From contig PKTK01000013.1 of NCBI GenBank assembly GCA_002869165.1, positions 59,883-123,882 of the forward strand: a stretch of DNA of 64,000 bases. The letters run 5' to 3'. The notes under the pieces were generated by a model. That model was given only the letters and a program-made list of their open reading frames with translations. It made no database searches and was not told where the DNA came from. The stretch comes from Candidatus Parcubacteria bacterium. GTDB taxonomy: Bacteria; Patescibacteria; ABY1; BM507; UBA12075. Every line of letters begins with the position of its first letter. The stretch's first letter is position 1. The translations under genes and the position numbers were made by a program. Positions 55,477-63,832 of this stretch are shown one piece after another.

Positions 55477-56970
55477 TTATTTAATATAATTTAATGGATT
55501 ATATTTTGTTCCGTTAATTATAACCTCAAAATGAACATGAGGCCCGGTTGACCATCCAGTTGATCCCATTTCTCCAATTGCTTGCCCTTTTGTTACTTTA
55601 TCACCAACACTTACATAAAATTTACTCATATGAGCATATCTGGTTTTCTTCCCTCCTCCATGATTAACAACAATCTGATTACCATAACCTGTACCCCAAC
55701 CAGCAAACTCAACAGTTCCAGAATCAGCTGCATAGAGTGGTGTACCTACTTTATTAGCAATATCTAAACCATGATGATTCCATGAATAATATTGAGTAAT
55801 AATGTGACCCTCAGTTGGCCAAGCCATTTTATTTGAAGCAACTTGCGTACTTGGAGTTGTAATAATATTTTTAATTGCAGCTATGCCAGTATAGCTAGTA
55901 GTCTTTGGAGCTGGAGCTTGAATTTTTCTACCACCAGGCACCAAAAGTTTTTGCCCAACTTGTAAAGCATCAGATTTAGATAACTTATTCAAAGCAAGAA
56001 AACTTTCCTCTTTATCTTCGGATGAATATTTCTTTAAAATACTTGAAATGGTTTCATTTTTTGCTACTGAATGGGTTAAACCTGTAACAGGTAAAATATC
56101 CAATTCATCTCCAGGTCTAATAATACTATATGAACTAAGTTAATTTTCCCAAAGAATTGTAGAAACAGAAATCTCAAACTTTTCTGCAATAGTAGATATT
56201 GTATCTCCGGGTTGGACTGTATACTCAACTGTCTCTGTTCTGTCCTGTTTTGTTATATTTGTTTTAGTTATGTTTGGTTTTATAATCGATGCATCTCCAA
56301 TTGCCACATCCTGATCATCTTCTATATAATCATCATTCATGGTTGCTCTTGCTTGAGGACGAAAGGCTGATAAATTCTCCAGATATGATTGCTGAGTTTG
56401 ACTAATAGTTCCTTCTTGATCAAAAGTTTCAATAACTAACTGCTCATCTTCAGCAAATTGGCCAAATTCACTGGTAACCAAATCAGCCAAAATTGTATTT
56501 CTAGTTAAATCATTCATTTCACTTGCCTTGGTCTTACCGGTAATATTTATAGTAACTAAAACAATGGTCATAAAAACAACCAATACATGAATAAAGCGCT
56601 GATTAAAAGTACTCGAAAAACTTACCTTACGATTATTTATACCAAGTCGTTTTGCGAATCGCAAATAAAAAACATATAATTTTACTACTACCTTATAAAA
56701 AAACACACTGGTTAAAGCCCTGGCAGGTTTATAAATAAAAGAAACAAAAAACGACCAAAAAATATCTTTCAAAAAAGACAAAACATTAATTAAAGATAAA
56801 ATAAAAACCACTAAAAGATTTAGGGCTTTTTTTAGCCAAGATTTGCTACTTTTTTTATTACTAAATTTTCGATACTGATATTGATTAATATATTTAATAT
56901 TAGCTAATTTTTTATTAATATTTTCATGTTTAGATGAATATATACTAGCACTTTTCTTTTGTACAGTCAA
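55477..56970 (-). pseudogene. M23 peptidase with LysM domains, interrupted by an in-frame UAA
   Basis: One continuous frame of 497 codons with TAA at 56142-56140. Upstream part (56140-56970, 276 codons): basic N-terminus, two hydrophobic segments (about 50-75 and 125-145), then LysM YTVQPGDTISTIAEKFEI ending ILWEN. After the stop the frame resumes LSSYSIIRPGDELDILP, the missing second half of the same LysM, then a second LysM and an M23 domain with HHGLDIANKVGTPLYAA, and the GPHVHFEV metal motif. A single A-to-T change (AAA to TAA) would explain it. Restart is possible at TTG 56103, behind GGAG. Role: peptidoglycan endopeptidase. Confidence 0.8.
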
Positions 56971-57043
56971 TTAGAAAAACAACAGTTTTTTTAAGTAAAA
57001 AAGGGGTTTGCTAAAGCTAAAAAAATTTGTATAATAAAAATAT

Positions 57044-57256
57044 ATGGAAATAATAATTGAAGACATTTTAGAGCTGGTAAAGAAAAAAATGCGCGAACAA
57101 GGCGCTTATGACCGAGACGCTTTTCGTCAATTCACAGATGAGACAATTTATTATTATCAGGAACGGGGTCGTATAACTGATGATGATAATATTGAGTTTA
57201 TTGAGAAGCGAATAATGGAACTTTGGCCGATTGTCGCTGATGAGTTTAGTACTTAA
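57044..57256 (+). CDS. Small acidic helical protein
   Basis: 70 aa, acidic, predicted all-helical (MEIIIEDILELVKKKMREQG; DDNIEFIEKRIMELW). No signal or cysteine. No clear Shine-Dalgarno, close to a promoter-like TTTGTATAATAAAAATAT, so it may be near-leaderless. Unknown function; convergent with RNase J. Confidence 0.6.
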   Translation: MEIIIEDILELVKKKMREQGAYDRDAFRQFTDETIYYYQERGRITDDDNIEFIEKRIMELWPIVADEFST

Positions 57257-57269
57257 AATTTTCTTTTTA

Positions 57270-57312
57270 GATAAAAAAAGAAAGCCGTGTTTTGGCTTTC
57301 TTTTTTTTATTT
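57270..57312. terminator. Bidirectional terminator between convergent genes
   Basis: AAAGAAAGCC / GGCTTTCTTT stem with T8 on the plus side and A run on the other. Confidence 0.85.
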
Positions 57313-57315
57313 CAA

Positions 57316-59094
57316 TTAAACTTTTATCACAACTGGTAGTACCATCGGTCTTCTCTTGGTCTTGGCAAAAAGGAATTTACCAACTTCATTTCTTATCTTA
57401 TTCTTAATATAATCATCATCCGGAGTTTTTGAATCATGGTCATTTACAATCTTCTTTACCTTCATACGAGTGTCTTCAATTAACTTTTTATTTTCCTTCA
57501 TATAAACAAAACCACGAGAAATAATATCTGGGTTACCTATGGTATTAGTAGTCTTTGTATCAATAGTGGCAATGATTACTATCATACCATCTTCAGCCAT
57601 TACCCTCCTATCACGAAGCACGATATTGTACACATCACCAACTCCAAGTCCATCAACCATAACATAGTCTGATGGAATTTTTTCATTAGTCATAGTGCCG
57701 CTTGTATTTCTACCTTTTTTCTCAAACTTAATTACTTGACCATTGTCTGGAACAAAGATTTTTTCTTTTGGTATTCCCACTTGCTCGGCTAACTCAGCAT
57801 GAGCTTGAAGCAAATAATGATTCCCTTCAATTGGTACAAAAAATTCTGGCTTAATAAGGCGCATCATGAGTTTTAAATCTTCAGCCTTAGCGTGACCACC
57901 AGCATGAACATCCATCATTTGATAATGAATTATTTTAGCTCCTTGTCTAACAACTTGATCTTTCAAAGCCTGAATACTTCTTTCGTTTCCTGGAATAACT
58001 GATGAAGAAAAAATAACCGTATCTCCTTTTTTCATATGAATTGATCTATGCTCACCATTAACTACTCGGACCAAAAAAGCATTTGATTCTCCCTGGGCAC
58101 CAGTTCCTAAAATCATTATTTTATCATCAGGCAATCTTCCTAATTCCTTGTCTTCAACTATTATCCTAGGGTTAAATTTTAAATAACCAATTTTATGAGC
58201 AATTTCTACATTAGTTGTCATGCTTCTCCCTTGCAAATTTATTCTTCGACCATGCTTAGCTGCTAACTCAAATAATTTTTGCAAACGAGAAAGTTGAGAA
58301 GCAAAAGTTCCAATAATCACCCGCCCCTTAATATCATCAAGCAACCCATCAATCTCTTCACCGATTGTTGACTCAGAAATTTGGTAACCTGGGTGAGTTG
58401 AATCAGTAGAATCTGACATCATCAGAAGAACTCCTTTGTCTCCCAAAAGAGCAATCCGATTCAAATCAGCTGGCTTATCATTCACTGGAGAATAATCAAT
58501 CTTAAAATCCCCTGTATGAACAACTGTTCCAACAGGAGTATGAATAATTACAGCGAAAGAATCTTGTATAGAGTGATTAACGCGTAAAAATTCAACATTA
58601 AAATTTTTACCAACTCGTGCTTTCTTTTTTGAATCAATCTCTACTATATTTAATTTTGGGCACCCTTTATGTTCTTCACATCTTTTTGCAACTAGGCCAG
58701 CTGTGAGCTTACCTGTATAGATTGGTGGATTGCCAATTTTTCCAATAATGTGTGGCACACCGCCAATATGGTCCATATGTCCATGCGTAATAACAACTCC
58801 CTTTACCCTGTCTATTTTATCTTCAAGATAGGAAATATTGGGAATGATATAATCAATCCCTGGCATATCTTCTTCAGGAAATTGAAGACCCATGTCAATA
58901 ATCATGATATCATCTTCGTATTCTATCATGGTCATATTTCTGCCTACTTCTTCAGCTCCACCAACAACAGTTACCCGCAGTTTTCCTTTTTCAAAAACTT
59001 TGTTTGTTTTAGCTGTTCTTTTTTTGTTAATTTTTTTTGTGTTTGTAGGACTTTCTTTTGTTTTTTTGTTTTTTTGTTTATAAGTTCTAATCAT
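57316..59094 (-). CDS. rnj: Ribonuclease J
   Basis: 592 aa. A Lys-rich N-terminal extension (about 1-38) precedes the beta-lactamase/beta-CASP core: VTVVGGAEEVGRNMT, metal site THGHMDHIGG (about 103-112), HSIQDSFAV, HTGDFKID and the beta-CASP motifs TNVEIAHKIGYL and HAGGHAKAEDL. C-terminal domain present. Endo/5'-exoribonuclease for mRNA turnover and rRNA maturation. Confidence 0.93.
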   Translation of the reverse strand: MIRTYKQKNKKTKESPTNTKKINKKRTAKTNKVFEKGKLRVTVVGGAEEVGRNMTMIEYEDDIMIIDMGLQFPEEDMPGIDYIIPNISYLEDKIDRVKGVVITHGHMDHIGGVPHIIGKIGNPPIYTGKLTAGLVAKRCEEHKGCPKLNIVEIDSKKKARVGKNFNVEFLRVNHSIQDSFAVIIHTPVGTVVHTGDFKIDYSPVNDKPADLNRIALLGDKGVLLMMSDSTDSTHPGYQISESTIGEEIDGLLDDIKGRVIIGTFASQLSRLQKLFELAAKHGRRINLQGRSMTTNVEIAHKIGYLKFNPRIIVEDKELGRLPDDKIMILGTGAQGESNAFLVRVVNGEHRSIHMKKGDTVIFSSSVIPGNERSIQALKDQVVRQGAKIIHYQMMDVHAGGHAKAEDLKLMMRLIKPEFFVPIEGNHYLLQAHAELAEQVGIPKEKIFVPDNGQVIKFEKKGRNTSGTMTNEKIPSDYVMVDGLGVGDVYNIVLRDRRVMAEDGMIVIIATIDTKTTNTIGNPDIISRGFVYMKENKKLIEDTRMKVKKIVNDHDSKTPDDDYIKNKIRNEVGKFLFAKTKRRPMVLPVVIKV

Positions 59095-59111
59095 ATTTTT
59101 TAGAGTTCAAT

Positions 59112-59150
59112 AATAACAACACTTTTTTAAATATAAAAGTGTTATTTGAG
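59112..59150 (-). terminator. Terminator of the peptide-binding protein gene
   Basis: AACACTTTT / AAAAGTGTT stem with T-rich surroundings, just after the stop at 59158. Confidence 0.65.
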
Positions 59151-59157
59151 TTCAATT

Positions 59158-61128
59158 TTATTTATTAATTATGAGTTTTTTACCGGTTTTAATATACCAG
59201 TCAAAAATATTAGAAAAACGATCTGTTGGAGTGATAATGTAACTTACATCAAAACCCTTAACAGTTGTATTTTGTAAATATGTATATAGAGGTGAATACA
59301 TGAAAATAACCGGTTCTTCTTCAGCAATAATATCTTGAAATTGCTTGTATCTGTCTTGTCTTAGAGTTTGTTCAGCTTCAAGTCTAGCCTCTTCTAAAAG
59401 CTTATCCGCTTCTTTGTTGGAAAAATTAGCAATATTGTATCCATTTTCAATTTGTGAAGAATGCCAAAATGCATATGGATCTGGATCAGAGCCAAGAACT
59501 TGAGCATAAAACAAAGCTTCAAAATTTCTTGTTCTTATGACATCTCCTTGAATTCTATTGAGTGGTATAACCTCTGTTATAACTTTAATACCTACCTGTT
59601 CCCAATATTTCTGTATTTCACTTATCACTTGAGCATTTTCACTTCTTTCAACGGTTCGTAGATTGATAGTCAAAAACTTATCATCTTTTTTTCTCCAAGT
59701 ACCTACTCCCATATCAATTATCTTAAAGGCTTGGTTTTTTACTTCTTCATCATCTGACTCAGCGTCATCTTGTGCATTTTGATATTCCTCCTCTGTTATT
59801 TCTGTCTCCACCCAGCCTGCCTCATTCAAAAGCTCTTCAGCTTTAGGGATGTCTTGATAATATTTTTTTATATCATTGTTGTAAGCAAAACTGTTTGATG
59901 GAATTGGACTATCAACTACAGAGGCTTGCGACTTTAAGACATCGTTCACAATAGCTCTCTTGTCAATCGCATAAGCTAGGGCCTGTCTAAGTTCTTTTGA
60001 GGCCAAAGCTTCGTTCAATTTTTCATTTAAGAATATCAAAGTTACTTGTGGATATAATATCTTATGAAACTGTAAGCTCTTTGGAGTTGAAATAAAATCA
60101 ACATATTCGCTTGGCAAATAACTCATGCCATCGATTGCCTTGTTATTCAAGTCTTCAATTGCTTCGTCAAAACTTGTATAAAATTTTAAAGATATATCTA
60201 TATACGGAACTTTCCCATAATAATCTTCATTCTTTTCAAGCTTGTATTCTTTGATATTACCAGCTTCATTTTTTGCCAGTGACTTAAACTTAAAAGGTCC
60301 GCTACCAATTGGTTTTTGGTTTAGGGTTGCTAAATTAGCGGTGTCCGCTGGAATTTCTGACCACAAATTGGCTGGTAAAATTCCAAAAGTAAGTAACTCC
60401 AAGAATGCAGCATAGGGCTCAGGAAGCAAGAAACGAACAGTTCTTTCATCAACTGCTTCGATATTTACCCCAGCAAAACTTTGTCTAAGCGGTGACTTAT
60501 ATGAAGGATCTAGAATAGCATTATAAGTGAAGATTACATCATTAATTGTAAGGTCTTCATCGTTGTGCCATTTTACTCCTTCTTTCAAGGTTATTTCATA
60601 AGTCTTATTATCTCCACTAACAAAAAAATCCTCGACTAAATCCTTTTCCAATTGACCGTTCGCACCTCTTCTAAATAAAGAAGAATAAATCAAAAAACTA
60701 AGATCATTATCTACATCTGATACAGTATACAAAGGATTAATAGTTTGTGGAGAACCGATCAAACCCTCAACATATTCCCCGCCAGGGACTGGAATAAGTT
60801 CAAGATTCGATAAATAAAAATTTATTCCCAAATACGTTGAAGAGACAATAATTAGAAAGGAGCTCAAGTAGATAAGTTTCTTCTCCAAAGGACTTAAGTA
60901 TCTTTTTATGTATTTAAGTTGTTTGAAGGTTGGAATTCTTGACTTAGAAAGAGAGTAAACAAGTTTTTTGTCGTACTCTTTTTGCATTTCAGCATAATCT
61001 AAAGCGTCAGGCTTTTTTTTCTTACCCCAAAAAACTGATTTTGGTAAATCAAAAACTTTAACCACTATTTGGGTAAATTTTTCAAATTGTTTTTTTAAAA
61101 AACTTACTTGTTTTTTAGAAGAGTCCAC
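59158..61128 (-). CDS. Membrane-anchored peptide ABC-type solute-binding protein
   Basis: 656 aa. Unusual N-terminus: about 85 cytoplasmic residues, then a transmembrane helix LIYLSSFLIIVSSTYLGINF (about 87-107) in place of a signal peptide or lipobox. The rest is an SBP_bac_5 (DppA/OppA-like) domain: EYVEGLIGSPQTINPLY, VKWHNDEDLTINDVIF, and the lobe II ELRQALAYAIDKRAIV. Binds oligopeptides or similar. No permease or ATPase gene is adjacent. Lies 28 bp downstream of secG on the same strand, so probably read with the infC-rplT-secG operon. Confidence 0.85.
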   Translation of the reverse strand: MDSSKKQVSFLKKQFEKFTQIVVKVFDLPKSVFWGKKKKPDALDYAEMQKEYDKKLVYSLSKSRIPTFKQLKYIKRYLSPLEKKLIYLSSFLIIVSSTYLGINFYLSNLELIPVPGGEYVEGLIGSPQTINPLYTVSDVDNDLSFLIYSSLFRRGANGQLEKDLVEDFFVSGDNKTYEITLKEGVKWHNDEDLTINDVIFTYNAILDPSYKSPLRQSFAGVNIEAVDERTVRFLLPEPYAAFLELLTFGILPANLWSEIPADTANLATLNQKPIGSGPFKFKSLAKNEAGNIKEYKLEKNEDYYGKVPYIDISLKFYTSFDEAIEDLNNKAIDGMSYLPSEYVDFISTPKSLQFHKILYPQVTLIFLNEKLNEALASKELRQALAYAIDKRAIVNDVLKSQASVVDSPIPSNSFAYNNDIKKYYQDIPKAEELLNEAGWVETEITEEEYQNAQDDAESDDEEVKNQAFKIIDMGVGTWRKKDDKFLTINLRTVERSENAQVISEIQKYWEQVGIKVITEVIPLNRIQGDVIRTRNFEALFYAQVLGSDPDPYAFWHSSQIENGYNIANFSNKEADKLLEEARLEAEQTLRQDRYKQFQDIIAEEEPVIFMYSPLYTYLQNTTVKGFDVSYIITPTDRFSNIFDWYIKTGKKLIINK

Positions 61129-61156
61129 AAATTCTTATTATTTAATAAAGAGAATT

Positions 61157-61378
61157 TTATGCTGTAACGAAAAAGTTAAGTAAAGATACTACAAAAAATA
61201 ATACAGCTAAGATTATTGTGAGAGTGAATAGTTTTTTTTCAAGTCCTCTTTTGGTCATGTAAACATTTGATCCACCACCACCAAAAATTCCAGACATGGC
61301 ACCACCTCTGTTTTGCATAAGGATGACGATCATCAATGAAATCGCGACAACTAATTGAATAATTGTTATTATACTCAT
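61157..61378 (-). CDS. secG: Preprotein translocase subunit SecG
   Basis: 73 aa, two membrane helices (about 2-20, 50-70) with the SecG loop LMQNRGGAMSGIFGGGGSNV between. Part of the SecYEG channel. Four bases after the rplT stop codon. Confidence 0.92.
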   Translation of the reverse strand: MSIITIIQLVVAISLMIVILMQNRGGAMSGIFGGGGSNVYMTKRGLEKKLFTLTIILAVLFFVVSLLNFFVTA

Positions 61379-61382
61379 AGTT

Positions 61383-61730
61383 TTATTTTTTTACGTCTTC
61401 TAAAACTGCGCTCATTACTTTCTTGTTGTTTTCAGCTAAATCAGCTAAAACTTTTCTGTCTAGTTCTATCTTATTTACTTTTAAAGCGTGAATAAATTTA
61501 GAATAAGACATTCCTTTTTCTCTAACAAATGCACCAATTTTAATTTGCCACAAAGCTCTGGTAGTTCTTTTCTTTTTTCTTCGATCTACAAAAGCGTGAT
61601 GTCCTGCCTTAACTGCAGCTTCACTAGCTTGTCTCATAAGATTCTTTCTTCCCCATTTAAACCCTTTGGTTTTAGAGAGAAGCTTTCTTCTTCTTTTTAC
61701 ATGGGTTGTACCTCTTTTTACTCTAGGCAT
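61383..61730 (-). CDS. rplT: Ribosomal protein bL20
   Basis: 115 aa: MPRVKRGTTHVKRRRKLL, KGFKWGRKNLMRQASEA, RRKKKRTTRALWQIKIGAF, ending in a Lys-rich helix. Binds 23S rRNA early in 50S assembly and in many bacteria autoregulates the infC-rpmI-rplT operon. Third gene of that operon here. Confidence 0.96.
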   Translation of the reverse strand: MPRVKRGTTHVKRRRKLLSKTKGFKWGRKNLMRQASEAAVKAGHHAFVDRRKKKRTTRALWQIKIGAFVREKGMSYSKFIHALKVNKIELDRKVLADLAENNKKVMSAVLEDVKK

Positions 61731-61792
61731 ATTTCTAAAATTTATAATTTAAAATTAAAACTGTTTATAAATTATAAATTACAAATTACAAA

Positions 61793-61990
61793 TTAACTAT
61801 ACGGCATTAACGTCTTGATAGTCTTCTTTAGAGTATCAGTTGTATCAATGTCTCGTCTTTTATTTCTTTTTGTTGTACCAGTTTCTCTGGCATTAAAGTG
61901 TCCTTGTCCGGCTTTGCGTTGCTTGATCTTTTTCGTCTTTGTAACGCTGAAGCGTTTTGAAGTTGCTTTATGTGTCTTTATTTTCGGCAT
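61793..61990 (-). CDS. rpmI: Ribosomal protein bL35
   Basis: 65 aa: MPKIKTHKATSKRFSVTKTK, GQGHFNARETGTTKRNKRRD, then a helical end. Canonical length and order between infC and rplT. The 62-bp gap to rplT contains an AAATTACAAATTAC-type repeat. Confidence 0.95.
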   Translation of the reverse strand: MPKIKTHKATSKRFSVTKTKKIKQRKAGQGHFNARETGTTKRNKRRDIDTTDTLKKTIKTLMPYS

Positions 61991-62032
61991 AAAATTAAAA
62001 AAACAGGATCAAAACATCCAGTTTTTGTTAAA

Positions 62033-62590
62033 TCAGTCTTTTTTATTAACCAAGATCATTATAAATCTTCCGCCTTGTTTTGTCAAGTCTTGTTCGCGAA
62101 ATATATTTAAACCTTCATTTTGTTCTAAGGTTGCAACAAATTCCTTAATAGATTCTACTGCCTTTTCAGGGTGAGCACGCTCTCTTCCTCGTAAAAACAG
62201 ATCAATTTTTAGTTTATGTCCTTTTTCCAAAAACTTTGTTGCTTGCTTTAATCTTAGCTCTTTATCATGGTCTGAAATACGAACAGAAAGCCTAATTCCC
62301 TTGGTTTCAATCTTTTTTTGCGCTACTTTTTGTTTATGGGCTTTTTTTTCTTTTTCGTACTTAAACTGGCCAAAATCCATAATTTTACAAACTGGTGGCT
62401 GGGCAGTTGGATTCACCTCAACTAAATCAAGTTCAGCTTCTCTGGCCTTAGCCAAAGCTTCATTTTTGCTAGTATTACCAATTTGTGTGTTTTCTTCATC
62501 AATTAAAAAAACCTCGTGAGCACGAATTTTTTCATTTATAAAAAATTGTTTTTCTTGTTTTGGCTTTGCTTTTCGCCAGGTTCTTCTCAT
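62033..62590 (-). CDS. infC: Translation initiation factor IF-3
   Basis: 185 aa from ATG 62590 (MRRTWRKAKPKQEKQFFINE). The frame is open to 62695, but that would translate the promoter region. FFINEKIRAHEVFLID, QPPVCKIMDFGQFKYEKEKK and IRLSVRISDHDKELRLKQA are the N-domain, linker and C-domain signatures. Prevents premature 30S-50S joining. The start is plain ATG rather than the rare AUU used by many infC genes. Confidence 0.94.
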   Translation of the reverse strand: MRRTWRKAKPKQEKQFFINEKIRAHEVFLIDEENTQIGNTSKNEALAKAREAELDLVEVNPTAQPPVCKIMDFGQFKYEKEKKAHKQKVAQKKIETKGIRLSVRISDHDKELRLKQATKFLEKGHKLKIDLFLRGRERAHPEKAVESIKEFVATLEQNEGLNIFREQDLTKQGGRFIMILVNKKD

Positions 62591-62667
62591 TTTCTTTAAT
62601 ATTAGCTTAAAATTTATAAGTTTACAAACATTTGAACCTAAAATAATAGCCCCAATATTTAATCTAA

Positions 62668-62696
62668 TCTTACATTGTTTTATTAAAAAAATCAAG
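62668..62696 (-). promoter_or_regulatory. infC operon promoter
   Basis: Minus-strand TTGATT (62696-62691), 17 bp, TAAGAT (62673-62668); gives a 70-nt leader. Confidence 0.55.
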
Positions 62697-62699
62697 CTT

Positions 62700-62740
62700 T
62701 TCTCCCCCTTCTTCCCAAGGAGGGGGCTAGAGGTGGTTTT
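62700..62740. repeat. CCCCTC-type repeat fragment
   Basis: CTCCCCCTT / AAGGAGGGGG inverted pair followed by CTAGAGGTGG; related to 2311-2413. Confidence 0.5.
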
Positions 62741-62753
62741 CTAAATAAAAAAA

Positions 62754-62782
62754 TTGACAAAATATCGAAAACATGCTATTAT
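62754..62782 (+). promoter_or_regulatory. Promoter of the 62.8-63.6 kb small-gene cluster
   Basis: TTGACA, 17 bp ending CATGC, TATTAT. Extended -10. Near twin of the promoter at 43646. Confidence 0.75.
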
Positions 62783-62838
62783 TTAATATTGCTTTTTAAC
62801 AAAACATTTCAAAAATACTTAAATAATGGAGGAATAGA

Positions 62839-63045
62839 ATGCCAAATTTTACAAAAAAAGAAATAAAAAAAACATTCATAATGAGAACTATTACATTTGT
62901 GATCGGATGCTTTTTTATAGTATATGGAGCATATCTAATTAAACCGTCTTTAGTAGCTATTGCTTTTGGTTCCAGTATAATTTTCTTTGTCATTCATAAC
63001 GCAATCAGCGTGTTAATCGAACAAATATATGAACTCAAAAAATAG
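62839..63045 (+). CDS. Small two-helix membrane protein
   Basis: 68 aa. Basic start (FTKKEIKKTF), helices at about 14-32 and 37-56, acidic/basic tail. RBS GGAGGAATAG. First gene of a small-protein cluster. Unknown family. Confidence 0.6.
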   Translation: MPNFTKKEIKKTFIMRTITFVIGCFFIVYGAYLIKPSLVAIAFGSSIIFFVIHNAISVLIEQIYELKK

Positions 63046-63054
63046 GAGAATTAA

Positions 63055-63105
63055 ATGAAAAAAACTATCTTTTTGACAATTTTATATCTAGATATACTTG
63101 AATAA
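63055..63105 (+). pseudogene. Truncated copy of the signal-peptide gene at 63370
   Basis: AGGAGAATTAAA-ATG and the first eight codons (MKKTIFLT) match the start of the gene at 63370 almost base for base, including the ribosome site. The copy then diverges and stops after 16 codons. It looks like a partial gene duplication interrupted by the gene at 63128, or gene decay. Confidence 0.65.
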
Positions 63106-63127
63106 CACCCAAAAAAGGAGATCTATC

Positions 63128-63358
63128 ATGAAAAAAGACATAGGGATTATAATAATCGTTTGTTGTTCTTTGCTTATTATTTATATGCTTATCAGCACAA
63201 ACACAGATCAGATAAAAAAAGAACAACAATCTCAAAAAATACTCGACAACAATATGCTTATAGCTGTTGAGTGTATGGATAATGGAGCAAGTGAAACTCA
63301 AATCACAATAGACGCTGATGGTAATATTATGTTTCTGCCTTGCGAACAAACTAACTAG
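63128..63358 (+). CDS. Small anchored or exported protein
   Basis: 76 aa from ATG 63128, with AAAGGAGATCTATC upstream; a longer TTG-start frame lacks a ribosome site. N-terminal helix DIGIIIIVCCSLLIIYMLI (about 4-22), then a polar part with ITIDADGNIMFLP and two Cys. Unknown function. Confidence 0.6.
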   Translation: MKKDIGIIIIVCCSLLIIYMLISTNTDQIKKEQQSQKILDNNMLIAVECMDNGASETQITIDADGNIMFLPCEQTN

Positions 63359-63369
63359 GAGAATTAAAA

Positions 63370-63636
63370 ATGAAAAAAACTATCTTTTTGACAATGTTTC
63401 TGATTTTCTTTTTTTGCGGATGTTGCTTTGCTGGCTCTTCGTTTTTGTGTCACAAGAACTATAGGCTATCAATTGCTCTTAATTTTGATGGCCATTTTCC
63501 AAGCACAATATCTTCAGAGGTTACTAAAACAATCACTGATAACGAATACGTTTGCACGCCAATTAATAATATATTCGGCTACAGGCCCATTCAATACAAT
63601 GAAGGGCTGATAGAAATCGCTAAAATAGCAAAATAG
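63370..63636 (+). CDS. Small exported protein with Cys-rich signal region
   Basis: 88 aa. Signal sequence FLTMFLIFFFCGCCFAG ending in a cysteine cluster; lipobox-like (FCGC, about residue 18) or cleavage after CFA. The mature part is about 66 residues with two further Cys. RBS AGGAGAATTAAAA. Unknown family. Last gene of the cluster. Confidence 0.6.
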   Translation: MKKTIFLTMFLIFFFCGCCFAGSSFLCHKNYRLSIALNFDGHFPSTISSEVTKTITDNEYVCTPINNIFGYRPIQYNEGLIEIAKIAK

Positions 63637-63640
63637 CAAT

Positions 63641-63682
63641 TTTAAGCCCACAAATTAAATTACAATTTGTGGGCTTTTTTTA
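63641..63682 (+). terminator. Terminator of the small-gene cluster
   Basis: AAGCCCACAAATT / AATTTGTGGGCTT stem, T7. Confidence 0.9.
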
Positions 63683-63694
63683 TTTGACATAAAC

Positions 63695-63723
63695 TTGAAA
63701 TTAATATAGAAATATATTATACT
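63695..63723 (+). promoter_or_regulatory. tRNA-Leu promoter
   Basis: TTGAAA, 17 bp, TATACT; start expected near 63730, 18 bases before the tRNA. Confidence 0.65.
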
Positions 63724-63747
63724 AATTTTTGTAACAAACAAACATAA

Positions 63748-63832
63748 GCGGACGTGGTGAAACTGGTAGACACGCTAGTCTTAGGAACTAGTATCGCAAG
63801 ATGTGTGGGTTCGAGTCCCACCGTCCGCACCA
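63748..63832 (+). tRNA. tRNA-Leu (UAG), CCA encoded
   Basis: Acceptor GCGGACG/CGTCCGC, long variable arm (ATCGCAAGATGT), anticodon loop CTTAGGA (TAG), T-arm GGGTTCGAGTCCC, then ACCA. Confidence 0.95.

Noticed and set aside
62591..62695. Longer N-terminus for infC
   Set aside because: It would translate the predicted promoter and leader; IF-3 homology begins at ATG 62590.
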